Assembly (NCBI RefSeq): GCF_017163705.1
Contig: NZ_JAFIWB010000022.1
Coordinates: 34,528-98,527 of the forward strand
Direction of reading: 5' to 3'
DNA length: 64,000 nt
Source: Xanthomonas bonasiae
GTDB lineage: Bacteria; Pseudomonadota; Gammaproteobacteria; Xanthomonadales; Xanthomonadaceae
Part shown: piece after piece, positions 28,813 through 38,566 of the stretch
How the letters are laid out: each line of letters starts with the position of its first letter
Position numbering within the stretch: the first letter of the stretch is position 1
The notes under the pieces: model-generated
Database searches by the model: none
Told to the model about the DNA's origin: nothing
Seen by the model: only the letters and a program-made list of their open reading frames with translations
Program-made: the position numbers and the translations under genes

Positions 28813-29565
28813 ATGAACCACGCCGCCGCCCGCCCATTCTCGCTGTTGCTCCTGGTCCTGCCCGTGTTCGCGCGGGCTGCGCCGTCGCCGTCCTACGTCA
28901 TGGAGCAATGGAGCCAGCCAGGCAATTGCGCTACGCCGCAGCAGCGGCATGCTGCCGATCGCGCGTCCAGCGACGGCGTTTCCGCGAAGATCCTGACGCA
29001 ACGCTATCTCGGCGTGCTCGACGCGGTGATCGCCGGCGACGAGGCGGCCTTGAAGTTCGCCCATCTGTGCGACCGCTTCGAGGTCGACTTCCTTCCTGGC
29101 ATGCTGCCGCCCCCGCGCGCCGAGCCGTGGAATCCCTCGCCACCGCAAACGGTCGGCAGCGTCTTCGTCGCCTACGTCGACGCACCGGGCACCGCATTCC
29201 AGCAACGGATCGAAGCGACGTACACGCCGGAAGAGGCGTCGCTCTCGCTCTCCATCAGTTCGCACGCGGATACCGCGGCATCCGCGGATGGCGAGCAGGG
29301 TTACCGCTATCGCGACATGGACGGGGTGTGCCCGCTGCGGCTCGGCCAATTGGCGGACAGGCTCGCCGCCGCCGGTTTCTCCAAGCAGTACTACTCCCTG
29401 GAGCCGCCCAGCCAGGCGTTCGCGGAATCGGACTATGGCGTCAGCGCCAGCTTCCGGCGCGACAAGCTTGCCGTCGGGGCCACGTTGCAGGGCCTGTTCG
29501 TGGAACAACGCGCCCACCCCGAGGCGGCATGCGTGGCGGAAATCTCTCTTTCCCTGGCGAAATAG
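28813..29565 (+). CDS. Secreted hypothetical protein
   Basis: This encodes 250 residues. The ATG at 28813 gives a clear signal peptide (about 1-22, ending ARA); longer in-frame starts do not. The mature protein contains an FEVDFLPGMLPPP segment and several cysteines (NCATPQ, LCDRF, GVCPLR, AACVA), possibly forming disulfides. No known domain is recognised. It runs convergent to clpB with 97 bases between the genes. It could be a periplasmic protein specific to xanthomonads. Confidence 0.75.
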   Translation: MNHAAARPFSLLLLVLPVFARAAPSPSYVMEQWSQPGNCATPQQRHAADRASSDGVSAKILTQRYLGVLDAVIAGDEAALKFAHLCDRFEVDFLPGMLPPPRAEPWNPSPPQTVGSVFVAYVDAPGTAFQQRIEATYTPEEASLSLSISSHADTAASADGEQGYRYRDMDGVCPLRLGQLADRLAAAGFSKQYYSLEPPSQAFAESDYGVSASFRRDKLAVGATLQGLFVEQRAHPEAACVAEISLSLAK

Positions 29566-29588
29566 GCGCCACGCGCCACTGCATGGCG

Positions 29589-29620
29589 GAAAAAAGCCGG
29601 CGCCGTTGCAACGGCGCCGT
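29589..29620 (-). terminator. clpB rho-independent terminator
   Basis: On the minus strand, 43 bases after the clpB stop, a perfect 20-bp palindrome (29599-29618) is followed by GGC and a T-rich run (complement of the A-run at 29589-29595). This is a strong intrinsic terminator for clpB. It may also stop transcripts from the convergent hypothetical gene less efficiently. Confidence 0.9.
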
Positions 29621-29662
29621 CTACCGATCGGGCAATGAACGCGAGCGGCGCTTCGCCGCGCC

Positions 29663-32248
29663 TCAGGCCTTCTGGAACGTGAGGTGCCCGCCTTCGGCGC
29701 CGACGTTGATGGTGTCGCCGCTCAGGAACTGCCCGGACAGGATCTGCTGCGCCAGCGGGTTTTCCAGTTGCGACTGGATCGCGCGCTTCAGCGGCCGCGC
29801 GCCGTACACCGGATCGAAGCCGACGTTGCCGAGCAGTTCCAGCGCGCGGTCGCTGAGTTCGATCTTCAGCCCGCGCTCGGCCAGGCGCTTCTCCAGGCCG
29901 CTCAACTGGATGCGCGCGATCGACTTGATCTGCGCCTTGTCCAGCGGATGGAACACCACGATGTCGTCCAGGCGGTTGATGAATTCCGGGCGGAAATGCG
30001 CCTGCACCACGCCCATCACCGCCGCCTTCATCTGCGTGTAGGCCTCGGCCGAGCCGTCGCCGCTCAGTTCCTGGATCTGGTGCGAGCCCAGGTTCGAGGT
30101 CATCACGATGACGGTGTTGCGGAAGTCCACGGTGCGGCCCTGGCCGTCGGTGAGGCGGCCGTCGTCGAGCACCTGCAGCAGGATGTTGAACACGTCGCTG
30201 TGCGCCTTCTCCACCTCGTCGAGCAGGATCAGCGAATACGGCCGGCGCCGCACCGCCTCGGTCAGGTAGCCGCCTTCCTCGTAGCCGACGTAGCCCGGAG
30301 GCGCGCCGATCAGCCGCGCCACCGAATGCTTCTCCATGAACTCGCTCATGTCGATGCGGATCATCGCCTCGCTGCTGTCGAACAGGAACTCGGCCAGCGC
30401 CTTGCACAGCTCGGTCTTGCCGACGCCGGTCGGACCCAGGAACAGGAACGAGCCGCTGGGCCGGTTCGGATCGGACAGGCCGGCGCGCGAACGCCGCACC
30501 GCGTCGGATACCACCTTGATCGCCTCTTCCTGGCCGACCACGCGCCGGTGCAGTTCGTCCTCCATTCGCAGCAGCTTGTCGCGCTCGCCTTCGAGCATGC
30601 GGTTGACCGGAATGCCGGTCCAGCGCGACACCACCTCGGCGATCTCCTCGGCGGTGACCCGGTCCTGCACCAGCTTGAAATCGTGGTGCTCGGCATCGCC
30701 GGCCGCGGCCAGCTGCTTCTCCAGGTTCGGCAGCAGGCCGTACTGGATCTCGCTCATCTTGGCGTAGTCCTGCCGGCGCTGCGCCGCTTCCAGCTCGACC
30801 CGCGCCTGCTCGATCTGCTCCTTGATCCGGGTCGCGCCCTGCAAGGTGGCCTTCTCCGAACGCCACACCTCGTCGAGGTCGGAGAACTCGCGCTCGAGCT
30901 TGTCGATGTCGCTTTCCAGGTCGGCCAGGCGCTGCCGCGAGGCCTCGTCCTTTTCCTTCTTCAGCATTTCGCGCTGGATCTTGAGCTGGATCAGCCGCCG
31001 CTCCAGGCGGTCCAGTTCCTCGGGCTTGGAGTCGATCTCCATGCGGATGCGGCTGGCGGCCTCGTCCATCAGGTCGATCGCCTTGTCCGGCAGCTGGCGG
31101 TCGGCAATGTAGCGGTTGGACAGCGTGGCCGCGGCGACGATCGCCGGGTCGGTGATCTCCACGCCGTGGTGCACCGCGTAGCGCTCCTTCAGCCCGCGCA
31201 GGATCGCGATGGTGTCCTCGACCGTCGGCTCGCCGACGAACACCTTCTGGAAGCGACGCTCCAGCGCCGCGTCCTTCTCGATGTACTTGCGGTACTCGTC
31301 CAGCGTGGTGGCGCCGATGCAGTGCAGCTCGCCGCGCGCCAGCGCCGGCTTGAGCATGTTGCCCGCATCCATCGCGCCGTCGGCCTTGCCGGCGCCGACC
31401 ATGGTGTGCAGTTCGTCGATGAACAGGATGACCTGGCCTTCGGTCTTGGACAGGTCGTTGAGCACGCCCTTCAGCCGCTCCTCGAACTCGCCGCGGAACT
31501 TGGCGCCGGCGATCAGCGCGCCCATGTCCAGCGACAGCACGCGGCGGCCGCGCAGGCCTTCCGGCACTTCGCCGTTGACGATGCGCTGGGCCAGGCCCTC
31601 GACGATGGCGGTCTTGCCGACGCCGGGTTCGCCGATCAGTACCGGGTTGTTCTTGGTGCGCCGCTGCAACACCTGGATGGTGCGGCGGATTTCCTCGTCG
31701 CGGCCGATCACCGGATCCAGCTTGCCGCTCTCGGCGCGCGCGGTGAGGTCGATGGTGTACTTCTCCAGCGCCTGGCGCTGGTCCTCGGCGCTTTCCGACT
31801 GCACCGTCTCGCCGCCGCGCAGCTTGTCGATGGCCGCTTCGAGCTTCTTCTTGTCGGCGCCGGCGGCGCGCAGCGCCAGGCCCAGCGCGCCGGCATCGTC
31901 GGCCGCGGCCAGCACGAACCACTCGCTGGCGATGAACTGGTCGTTGTGCTGCTGCGCCAGCTTGTCGGTCTGGTTGAGGAGCCGGCTCAGGTCGTTGCCG
32001 ATCGACAGGTTGCCGGGCTGGCCGCTGACCTTGGGCAGCTTGTCCAGCGCCTCGCCCAGCCGCTCGCGCAGCACCGGCACGTTGACCCCGGCCTGCGCCA
32101 GCAGCGGCCGGGTGCTGCCGCCGGACTGGTCGAGCAGCGCGGTGAACACGTGCACCGGCTCGACGATGGTGTGGTCGCGGCCCACGGCCAGCGACTGGGC
32201 GTCGGCCAGCGCCTGCTGGAAACGCGACGTGAGCTTGTCCATCCGCAT
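29663..32248 (-). CDS. clpB: ATP-dependent disaggregase ClpB
   Basis: This encodes 861 residues, the normal ClpB length. The N-terminal Clp-N domain begins [21 protein letters not shown]-1 has Walker A GEPGVGKT (206-213). A long coiled-coil middle domain (about 410-530) separates Hsp104/ClpB from ClpA and ClpC. AAA-2 has GPTGVGKT and [18 protein letters not shown]. With DnaK it resolubilises aggregated proteins after heat stress. Translation from the ATG at 32248 matches the E. coli N-terminus. A sigma-32-type promoter upstream and a terminator downstream make it a single-gene heat-shock unit. Confidence 0.97.
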   Translation of the reverse strand: MRMDKLTSRFQQALADAQSLAVGRDHTIVEPVHVFTALLDQSGGSTRPLLAQAGVNVPVLRERLGEALDKLPKVSGQPGNLSIGNDLSRLLNQTDKLAQQHNDQFIASEWFVLAAADDAGALGLALRAAGADKKKLEAAIDKLRGGETVQSESAEDQRQALEKYTIDLTARAESGKLDPVIGRDEEIRRTIQVLQRRTKNNPVLIGEPGVGKTAIVEGLAQRIVNGEVPEGLRGRRVLSLDMGALIAGAKFRGEFEERLKGVLNDLSKTEGQVILFIDELHTMVGAGKADGAMDAGNMLKPALARGELHCIGATTLDEYRKYIEKDAALERRFQKVFVGEPTVEDTIAILRGLKERYAVHHGVEITDPAIVAAATLSNRYIADRQLPDKAIDLMDEAASRIRMEIDSKPEELDRLERRLIQLKIQREMLKKEKDEASRQRLADLESDIDKLEREFSDLDEVWRSEKATLQGATRIKEQIEQARVELEAAQRRQDYAKMSEIQYGLLPNLEKQLAAAGDAEHHDFKLVQDRVTAEEIAEVVSRWTGIPVNRMLEGERDKLLRMEDELHRRVVGQEEAIKVVSDAVRRSRAGLSDPNRPSGSFLFLGPTGVGKTELCKALAEFLFDSSEAMIRIDMSEFMEKHSVARLIGAPPGYVGYEEGGYLTEAVRRRPYSLILLDEVEKAHSDVFNILLQVLDDGRLTDGQGRTVDFRNTVIVMTSNLGSHQIQELSGDGSAEAYTQMKAAVMGVVQAHFRPEFINRLDDIVVFHPLDKAQIKSIARIQLSGLEKRLAERGLKIELSDRALELLGNVGFDPVYGARPLKRAIQSQLENPLAQQILSGQFLSGDTINVGAEGGHLTFQKA

Positions 32249-32295
32249 CGGGAAGTTCCTCTGAAAGGGGGGCCGGCCGCACCGGCATGCTAGTC

Positions 32296-32323
32296 AAATG
32301 CGGTTGGCGCGGCATGTTTCAAG
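32296..32323 (-). promoter_or_regulatory. Sigma-32 (RpoH) promoter of clpB
   Basis: Reading the minus strand, CTTGAA (-35) is separated by 14 bases from CCGCATTT (-10). The RpoH consensus is CTTGAA-N13-15-CCCCATNT, so only one base of the -10 differs. The -10 ends 47 bases before the clpB ATG. Confidence 0.88.
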
Positions 32324-32552
32324 GCCGCGGCGCGGTCTGTATACGTCCGCGCCGCCTGGCGGAGCGCCTGGCGAGGGCTGCACGCCAGGCACCGTGACGG
32401 CCGCGATGCGCGCGTGCGCCCTGCCGGGCCGCGGCCCGGCAGGGCGCCTTCGCCAGCGCACGGTTCCCTGCGCCGGTCGCCGCACGGTCACACGCCGCTA
32501 CCGCTACAGCCCCTACCCTCGCGCTTCCGAACCTTCCCGCACAGGAGCCGCA

Positions 32553-33257
32553 ATGCACTACGACCTCTACTACTGGACCGGCATCCAGGGCCGCGGCGAG
32601 TTCGTGCGACTGGCGCTGGAGGATGCCGGCGCGGCCTACCGCGACGTCGCCCGCGAGGAAGGCGACGCGGTCCTGCAGCCCTTTCTCGACGGCGAGCAGC
32701 CGGGCGCGCGGCCGTTCGCCCCGCCGTTCCTCAAGGCCGGGCGGCTGGTGATCGCGCAGGTCGCCAACATCCTGCACTACCTGGGCCCTTCGCTGGGACT
32801 GGTGCCGGACAGCGAGTCGCGGCGCATGCAGGCGCTGCAACTGCAGCTGACCATCGCCGACCTGGTGACCGAGATCCACGACAGCCACCACCCCATCGGC
32901 AGCGCGCTGTACTACGAAGACCAGAAGCCGGAGGCGCGGCGCCGCGCCGAGGACCTGCGCACGCAGCGCCTGCCCAAGTTCCTCGGCTATTTCGAGCAGG
33001 TCATGAGCCAGGGCGGCGGTCGCCACGCATTGCGCGAGCACTCCTACGTGGACCTGTCGCTGTTCCAGCTGATGAGCGGACTGGACTACGCGTTCCCCGG
33101 CGCGATGAAGAAGCTTTCGCCGAAGCTGCCGCAACTGCGCGCCCTGCAGCAGCGGGTGTCCGACCGTCCCGCCATCGCCGCGTATCTGGCGTCGGAGCGG
33201 CGCCTGCCGTTCAACGACAACGGGATTTTCCGGCGCTATCCGGAGCTGGATGGCTGA
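32553..33257 (+). CDS. Glutathione S-transferase family protein
   Basis: This encodes 234 residues from the ATG at 32553, preceded by ACAGGAGCC. The thioredoxin-like N-terminal domain begins YDLYYWTGIQGRGEFVRLALE, with the cis-Pro region APPFLKAGRLVIAQVANILHYL; the alpha-helical C-terminal domain contains YVDLSLFQLMSGLDYAFP. Overall it is closest to the sigma/alpha-like bacterial GSTs, cytosolic enzymes that conjugate or reduce with glutathione. It is alone in its orientation here and its substrate is unknown. Confidence 0.85.
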   Translation: MHYDLYYWTGIQGRGEFVRLALEDAGAAYRDVAREEGDAVLQPFLDGEQPGARPFAPPFLKAGRLVIAQVANILHYLGPSLGLVPDSESRRMQALQLQLTIADLVTEIHDSHHPIGSALYYEDQKPEARRRAEDLRTQRLPKFLGYFEQVMSQGGGRHALREHSYVDLSLFQLMSGLDYAFPGAMKKLSPKLPQLRALQQRVSDRPAIAAYLASERRLPFNDNGIFRRYPELDG

Positions 33258-33323
33258 TGCGTGATGCGTGCAGGCCTTCGGCACCGACACTTGGTCGAAG
33301 GCATGCGGTCCGTGTCTTCGTTC

Positions 33324-33347
33324 GTCGCGGCTGAAGCCGCTCCTACA
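33324..33347 (-). repeat. Solitary copy of the xanthomonad GGAGCGGCTTCAGCCGC element
   Basis: The reverse complement reads TGTAGGAGCGGCTTCAGCCGC plus GAC, identical to the left arm of the hairpin units at 57788. The upstream bases (33311-33323) resemble the CGAACGAAG inner part of those units, so this is one arm of a partly decayed element. Confidence 0.75.
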
Positions 33348-33448
33348 TGGGGCCTGGGGGTACCCGCTGGTGCGCGCATGTCAGCCGCGTCGTCGCTGCG
33401 GTTCCATGTTGCCACCGGTAAGGCGCGTGCCTATCAAGCCAACAGCCC

Positions 33449-34279
33449 TCAGGTCCGCACCAACGCCGTACGGATCGCCTGCAGTTGCTTGCGCACGGCC
33501 TCGGCCTGCGTCGGCCCCAGGCGCAGCAGCGCCTTCTGCCCGACCGACAGCGATTCCAGCGCCGGATCGACGAAGCGGTACTTGCCGGTGCGCGCATCGG
33601 CGATCACCGCCGGCGGCGCTGTCGGCACCGGCGCCTGCAGCAGATGGTCGATCACCTGCACCAGGCGGTCGTTGAAATAGCCCTTGGGATAGCCCAGCTC
33701 CACATACGCCTGCTGGAACAAGGGATAGAAGCGCCGGTACGCGGCCACCATCGCGCCGGCATCGGCCTGGGTGAAGGCCTGCACGTACGGGGCGTAGCGT
33801 TGCGCGTTGGCCGCGTCGATCACGCTGGCGCCGGCCGCATCGGTGGCGACCTGCAGTTGCCCAGGCACCGGCTTCAAGACCAGGGTGCGCGCGGCGACGC
33901 GGCGCTGCGGCAGGTTGTCGATCATCGTCACCGCGCGCTGGATCAGATGGTCGCGGATCAACAGCGCCAGCGGCGCGTCGCTGCCGGCCAGCGTCACCAG
34001 TTCGGCCCACGCCGCCGCGTCGCTGTCGGCCAGCGCCGGGATCGCCGCATCGGCGGCGGCGGCGGGATCGATCGGATGCTGGATCGGCGGCGGCGCTGGC
34101 GGTGTGGCCACGGGCGCGGACGGCGCCGCGCTCGGCGCAGCGGGCGGCGCCACCGCAGCAGGCGCAGGCGTTGCGCCACGCAACAGCGCGCTCAGGTTGT
34201 CGCGGAACAGCCACGCCGCGGCAGCGGCCACCAGCACAGCGACCAGGATCCAGGGCCAGGGCGAATGACGTGGCTGCAT
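33449..34279 (-). CDS. DUF3014 family membrane-anchored protein
   Basis: This encodes 276 residues. One transmembrane helix (about 8-26, WPWILVAVLVAAAAAWLF) is followed by a proline/alanine-rich linker (about 35-75) and then a globular domain of about 190 residues that I recognise as DUF3014 (LIQRAVTMIDNLPQRRVAARTLVLKP and GYPKGYFNDRLVQVIDHLL). This suggests a protein anchored in the inner membrane with its domain in the periplasm. Function is not known. It is co-directional with the LprI gene upstream on the minus strand. Confidence 0.82.
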   Translation of the reverse strand: MQPRHSPWPWILVAVLVAAAAAWLFRDNLSALLRGATPAPAAVAPPAAPSAAPSAPVATPPAPPPIQHPIDPAAAADAAIPALADSDAAAWAELVTLAGSDAPLALLIRDHLIQRAVTMIDNLPQRRVAARTLVLKPVPGQLQVATDAAGASVIDAANAQRYAPYVQAFTQADAGAMVAAYRRFYPLFQQAYVELGYPKGYFNDRLVQVIDHLLQAPVPTAPPAVIADARTGKYRFVDPALESLSVGQKALLRLGPTQAEAVRKQLQAIRTALVRT

Positions 34280-34400
34280 GGTGTCCGGTTCTCCGTTGAA
34301 CAGTGGCAGGTGTGACCACTGCGCTCGCCGCCGGTTCCACCGCGGGACGGCCAGCGTTCAGCCTCGGCGCGCGGCGCCGCCGCACGCGGGACGCGCGACG

Positions 34401-35603
34401 CTAGCCAGTGGTCCCTTCGCCGAAGGCGATGCGCGCACCGACCCAGTCGGCGACGATGGCGGCGGCAACCTGCTCGGCCTGCGCCGCCGGCATCGCCTTG
34501 TGTTCGATCAGCCAGCGCGCCGTCGTCGCGCGCGCCGGCTGCAAGGCGTTCAACGCTGCCTTGCGATCCGCTTCAGGCCACAGCGCCGCATCGCGCCAGC
34601 CGGCGATCGCCGCTGCCGGATCGCGCCTGGGTGCTGCGTCTTGCGGCCGCTGCAGAAACAGCCGTGGCGACTGCGTGGCCTGCAGCGAGAGCACGCGCCA
34701 TCCTGCGAAATCCGCGTAGCGCATCGTGCCGGCATCGTCGGAGGCCTTGTCGATCAGACTGGCAAACGCCTTGTACAGCTGCTTCCACGCCGGCTGGTCG
34801 AACAGGCCCGGCTGCGGTGCGCAGATCGGTGCGTCGAGATCGCGGCTGGACCCGTACAACGGCCCCATCGCCTCGTAAGCGGCCTTGCCCTGCTGCGCGA
34901 ACACGAAACAATGCATGTATGGCCGCGTGTCGGGACGCGTGGTGGCGTCCACGCTGTAGCCGCTGCGTTCGATCCACAGCCGCAGCAGGGTCAGATCGCG
35001 CGCTTGCGCGGCCTGGCGGTCGGCCGGCTCGGCAGCGTCGAGCATCCCGGCCGCCACCGGATCCTGCTGGCGCAAGGCGGCGCTGGCATCGGCGAATCGC
35101 GCCCGAGCTTCCGCCGCACCAACCCCCGCCGCCGGCACGAAGCGGTGCAGATACACCAGCCAGGCCGAGGCCAGCCCGCCGTCGTAGGCGCGCAATTGCA
35201 CGGCTGCCGCGGCCGGCGCAGCGGGAATCCCGGCGACGATGCGATCGAAGCGCGCCGCCTGCGGCGCGAACTGGCTGTCCAACGTGCGTATCCGCGCCTC
35301 GATCCGCTGCTTCAGGCAGGCGCCCGGATCCGACTGGGCCAGACAGCCATTGCGCTGCGCCAACCAAGCCTGCTGCGCACTGCGCACGCCTTGCCGCTGC
35401 GCGGCCGGCACCACCGCCACGAGCGCCACATAGCGCCGGGCCAGCGATTCGTCGGCGGCATCCAATCGCTTGTCCGTGCACAACAGGCGCTCGACCGCGC
35501 TGGACGCCTTGGCGCAGTCGAACGACACCGCCGCAGCGCTCGGCATCCAGGCCAGGCACGACAGCAGCAAACCCGCGCGCACGGCGGCGCCTGTCATCGT
35601 CAT
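34401..35603 (-). CDS. Secreted protein with N-terminal LprI-like domain
   Basis: This encodes 400 residues from the ATG at 35603 (GGAG seven bases upstream). A signal peptide (about 1-25) is followed by an LprI-type domain: FDCAKASSAVERLLCTDKRLDAADESLARRYVAL with paired cysteines, then NGCLAQSDPGACLKQRIEARI. LprI-like domains occur in lysozyme-inhibitor and other envelope proteins. The remaining 270 residues match nothing I know. It ends 121 bases before the DUF3014 start, and an operon with it is possible. Confidence 0.8.
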   Translation of the reverse strand: MTMTGAAVRAGLLLSCLAWMPSAAAVSFDCAKASSAVERLLCTDKRLDAADESLARRYVALVAVVPAAQRQGVRSAQQAWLAQRNGCLAQSDPGACLKQRIEARIRTLDSQFAPQAARFDRIVAGIPAAPAAAAVQLRAYDGGLASAWLVYLHRFVPAAGVGAAEARARFADASAALRQQDPVAAGMLDAAEPADRQAAQARDLTLLRLWIERSGYSVDATTRPDTRPYMHCFVFAQQGKAAYEAMGPLYGSSRDLDAPICAPQPGLFDQPAWKQLYKAFASLIDKASDDAGTMRYADFAGWRVLSLQATQSPRLFLQRPQDAAPRRDPAAAIAGWRDAALWPEADRKAALNALQPARATTARWLIEHKAMPAAQAEQVAAAIVADWVGARIAFGEGTTG

Positions 35604-35635
35604 CGCATTCTCCAGCGAGCGGCCGGCGCAGGCGC

Positions 35636-37234
35636 TCAGTCCACCAGCACCGCACGCGGCTTCTGCAGCGACAGCAGGCCGAGCAGCGCGGCCAGCGCCA
35701 CGTAGCCGCCGGCGAATTGCCAGGCGATCAGCTTGGGCAGGCCGCTCAGCGTCCATGGCAGGTAGATGCCGCCGCGCGGATCCACCGAATGGATCAGCCC
35801 GAACAGGGTCAGCGCGGCCGCCACCAGCAGGAACACGGCGGCGCGGCGCAGGCGCCCATCGACCATCGCCGCCACCGCCGCGGTCCACAGCATCGCGGTG
35901 ATGATGAAGCCGTTGCCCAGGGTGAAGATCACCGCCAGCTCCGGCAACCCGTGGCCGTCCAGCGTGGTGGTCAGCGCGGCCAGCTTGTCCGCCGGGATCC
36001 AGCCCGGCGCCTTGATCGCCAGCAGGTAGGCCACCGACGGCAGGAAGCCCAGCACCATCGCCCCGGCGTGGCGCTTGGGCGTGGCCTGGAACGCCTGGGT
36101 GGTGATGTCGATGGCCACGTACACGATGATCGGCGCCAGCACCGCCAGCGGCAGCCACTGCACCAGCCCGGCGACCAGCCCGAGCATGCCGCCCAGGCCG
36201 ATGAACAGCCCGGTCAGCAGCGTGTAGCCGCTGCGCGCGCCCATGTGCTTGTAGGCCGGCTGGCCGATGTAGGGCGTGGTCTGGGCGACGCCGCCGCAGA
36301 CGCCGGCGACCAGGGTCGAGCAGGCCTCGACCAGCAGGATGTCGCGGGTGCGGTAGTCGTCGCCGGCGGCGCGTGCGCTCTCGCTGACGTTGATGCCGCC
36401 GACCACCATCAGCAGGCCGAACGGCAGCAGCAGCGGCAGCAGCGGCACGGTGTCGGCCAGGCCGGCGACGAAGCCCAGGCTCGGCCACGGCAGCACCAGC
36501 TGCGGCGCCACCCACTGCGGCGCCTGGTAGCCGGGAATGCCGAAACCGGCCGCGTTCGACCAGTAGTACAGGCCGGTGCCCAGCACCAGCGCCAGCGGCA
36601 CGCCCGGCAGGCCGTACGGCAGCCGGCCCTTGGCGATCAGCACGTACAGCAGCAGGCCCAGCACCACCAGCCCGACCAGCGGGGCGCGCAGCGTTTCCAG
36701 CAGCGGCAGGAAGCCCATCAGCACCAGCGCGATGCCGGCGATCGAGCCGAGCAGCGCGGCCCGCGGCAGCGCGCGGGTGACCGCATCGCCGAAGAACGAC
36801 AGCACGGTCTTCAGCAGGCCCATCACCACCAGCGCGGCCATGCCCAGGTGCCAGGTGGCGAGCGCCGCGGCCTGCGGGTCCAGGCCCTGCTGCTTGTAGC
36901 GCACGAACGCCGGGCCGAGCACCAGCAGCGCCATGCCGATGCTGGTCGGCGCGTCCAGGCCCAGCGGCATCGCGGTGACGTCGCTGCGCCCGCTGCGCGC
37001 GGCCAGCCGGCGCGCCATCCAGGTGTACAGCAGGTTGCCGATCAGCACGCCGAACGCGGTGCCGGGAATCATCCGCGTATAGATCACCTCGGCCGGGAAC
37101 TGGAACAGCCCGACCAGGGCCAGGGTGATGAAGCCGAGGATCGACAGGTTGTCGACCACCAGGCCGAAGAAACCGTTGAGATCGCCGGCGACGAACCAGC
37201 GCGGGCGCGACGAAACAGGAGCGGTGCTGGGCAT
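35636..37234 (-). CDS. NCS2/xanthine-uracil-permease-like membrane transporter
   Basis: This encodes 532 residues with roughly 12-14 hydrophobic helices. GDLNGFFGLVVDNLSILGFI at the start and the repeated small-residue helices resemble the uncharacterised branch of the NCS2/SulP superfamily. The ATG at 37234 begins a short hydrophilic N-tail; the frame is open further upstream, overlapping the acetyltransferase gene, but lacks membrane character. The substrate may be a purine, pyrimidine or anion. The LprI gene starts 33 bases downstream. Confidence 0.8.
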   Translation of the reverse strand: MPSTAPVSSRPRWFVAGDLNGFFGLVVDNLSILGFITLALVGLFQFPAEVIYTRMIPGTAFGVLIGNLLYTWMARRLAARSGRSDVTAMPLGLDAPTSIGMALLVLGPAFVRYKQQGLDPQAAALATWHLGMAALVVMGLLKTVLSFFGDAVTRALPRAALLGSIAGIALVLMGFLPLLETLRAPLVGLVVLGLLLYVLIAKGRLPYGLPGVPLALVLGTGLYYWSNAAGFGIPGYQAPQWVAPQLVLPWPSLGFVAGLADTVPLLPLLLPFGLLMVVGGINVSESARAAGDDYRTRDILLVEACSTLVAGVCGGVAQTTPYIGQPAYKHMGARSGYTLLTGLFIGLGGMLGLVAGLVQWLPLAVLAPIIVYVAIDITTQAFQATPKRHAGAMVLGFLPSVAYLLAIKAPGWIPADKLAALTTTLDGHGLPELAVIFTLGNGFIITAMLWTAAVAAMVDGRLRRAAVFLLVAAALTLFGLIHSVDPRGGIYLPWTLSGLPKLIAWQFAGGYVALAALLGLLSLQKPRAVLVD

Positions 37235-37341
37235 GCGGGCGGTGGCTGCGTTGGGGGTCGATGGATGGTAATGGAAGCGGCGCCTGCGGATTGGCGCGCG
37301 AGCAGGGATGCAGCATCCCGGCTTGCGCCTCCGCGCCGCGG

Positions 37342-37803
37342 CTACAGATCCAGATGCAGGAACTGGTTGAACGCGCTCGGCACGTAGTCGGCGAACGCCG
37401 GTCCATTGCGGAAACCGCGTCGCCGGTACAGGCCCAGCGCCGCGTCGAAGGCCGCGCCGCTGCCGGTCTCCAGGCTCAGCCGCTGCAGGCCGGCGGCGCG
37501 TGCGGCGGCGACGATGTGCTCGAGCAGCGCCGCGGCCGCGCCCTGGCGCAGGAAGTGCGGATGGGTGCGCATCGACTTCAGTTCGCCGCCGCCATCGTCG
37601 AGCACACGCAGCGCACCGACCGCGGCCAGCGCGTCGCCGCGCCACACACTCCATACGGTCACGTCGGCGCGCTGCAGTCCTGACAGGTCCAGCGCATACA
37701 CGCTGCCCGGCGGCGACTGCGCATGCATCTGCTGCAGGTGGTACGCGAGCAACGCACGCACCGCCTCACCGGACAGATCGTCCTGGCGGATCGAAAACGT
37801 CAC
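37342..37803 (-). CDS. GNAT-family N-acetyltransferase
   Basis: This encodes 153 residues from a GTG at 37803, preceded by GGAAGG on the minus strand; another GTG at 37827 lies inside a dispersed repeat and is less likely. The acetyl-CoA motif is MRTHPHFLRQGAAAALLEHIV (Q/RxxGxG/A-like), followed by LSLETGSGAAFDAALGLYRRRGF, the usual last strand and helix of the fold. It resembles YhfO/ElaA-type small acetyltransferases. The target is unknown. Confidence 0.85.
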   Translation of the reverse strand: MTFSIRQDDLSGEAVRALLAYHLQQMHAQSPPGSVYALDLSGLQRADVTVWSVWRGDALAAVGALRVLDDGGGELKSMRTHPHFLRQGAAAALLEHIVAAARAAGLQRLSLETGSGAAFDAALGLYRRRGFRNGPAFADYVPSAFNQFLHLDL

Positions 37804-37817
37804 CGCCCCGCCCTTCC

Positions 37818-37847
37818 GAATCCCCACTCCCCACTCCCGAATCCCGG
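37818..37847. repeat. Dispersed GGGATTCGGGA-type repeat
   Basis: The minus strand carries tandem variants of the word GGATTCGGGAGTGGGGA, the same family as the elements at 41015 and 61773. It lies between the GNAT and DUF3574 genes. Such words are common between genes in Xanthomonas and have no known role. Confidence 0.7.
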
Positions 37848-37849
37848 CT

Positions 37850-38329
37850 TCAAAACGACACCTCCACCGGCTGCCGCGACCACAGCACCGACTGGTGCCC
37901 GGTCGCCTGCTTCCACGCCAGCCGGATCGCCTCGATGTCGGCGCGGCGCTGCGGGGTGTCCTCGTGCAGGATCACCAGCACCTTGGTGTTGAGCCGGTTC
38001 GGCTCCTTGGCGCCGCGGAACAGCCACTGCCCGTAGGCATCGAACACGGTCAGGCCGTCGGGGAAGCGCGGCGTGACCTGCTTGTCCAGGAACGCGCGCC
38101 ATTGCGCCTCGCTGATCGGCTCGGCCTGCGGACGATCGGCCGGGCCGCTTTCCTCGCCGACCCCGAAGTACAGCTCGCTGCGCACCCAGCCGCTGGCCTG
38201 CGCCGGCCGCGCGGCATCGCCCTGCATGGCGGCGCCGACCTTGGCCGGCGCGGTGGAAGCGGACGGCGCGACGCTGGCGCAGGCGGTCAGGGCCAGGAAC
38301 ACGGCAAGCAAGGGGGCACGCAACAGCAT
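37850..38329 (-). CDS. DUF3574 lipoprotein
   Basis: This encodes 159 residues from the ATG at 38329. The lipobox LTAC places the lipidated cysteine at residue 17, so the protein is membrane-anchored in the envelope. After an alanine/proline linker, WVRSELYFGVGEESG to the C-terminus matches the DUF3574 fold (LTVFDAYGQWLFRGAKEPNRLNTKVLVILHE). Function is unknown. It is divergent from the TBDR at 38567. Confidence 0.83.
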   Translation of the reverse strand: MLLRAPLLAVFLALTACASVAPSASTAPAKVGAAMQGDAARPAQASGWVRSELYFGVGEESGPADRPQAEPISEAQWRAFLDKQVTPRFPDGLTVFDAYGQWLFRGAKEPNRLNTKVLVILHEDTPQRRADIEAIRLAWKQATGHQSVLWSRQPVEVSF

Positions 38330-38566
38330 CGGCAGGTCTCGGAAGCGGAACGGAAGGACGCGATGGTAGGCGACCGTGGCGGCGCGCGCCCGATAACCGC
38401 CGGGCATCAGCTCATGCCGAACGCGGTGGAACGGACGGCTCGCCGCCGCGTTAACGATAAGATAATATATCGCTTCATCCGGATGGATGTACCCGAATTG
38501 TATTCCGCCTGCGCGGCACGGACCACCGCCGCAGCGGTCTTTGCGTCACCGCAGGAGAGAGCCCCC
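38330..38566. promoter_or_regulatory. Divergent lipoprotein/TBDR promoter region
   Basis: An A+T-rich core at 38451-38480, exceptional in this sequence, contains an imperfect palindrome at 38455-38472 with CGATA and TATCG ends. It does not fit a Fur box when aligned in several registers. It probably includes the TBDR promoter. AGGAGAG at 38553-38559 is the receptor's ribosome site. Confidence 0.4.

Noticed and set aside
37818..37847. GTG start at 37827 for the acetyltransferase
   Set aside because: It lies inside a dispersed repeat; the GTG at 37803 has a GGAAGG ribosome site at suitable spacing and gives a normal GNAT N-terminus.
38455..38472. Palindromic A+T-rich motif considered as a Fur box for the TBDR at 38567
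   Set aside because: In the registers tried it matched fewer than half of the Fur consensus positions, so I kept it only as an unassigned promoter-region motif.
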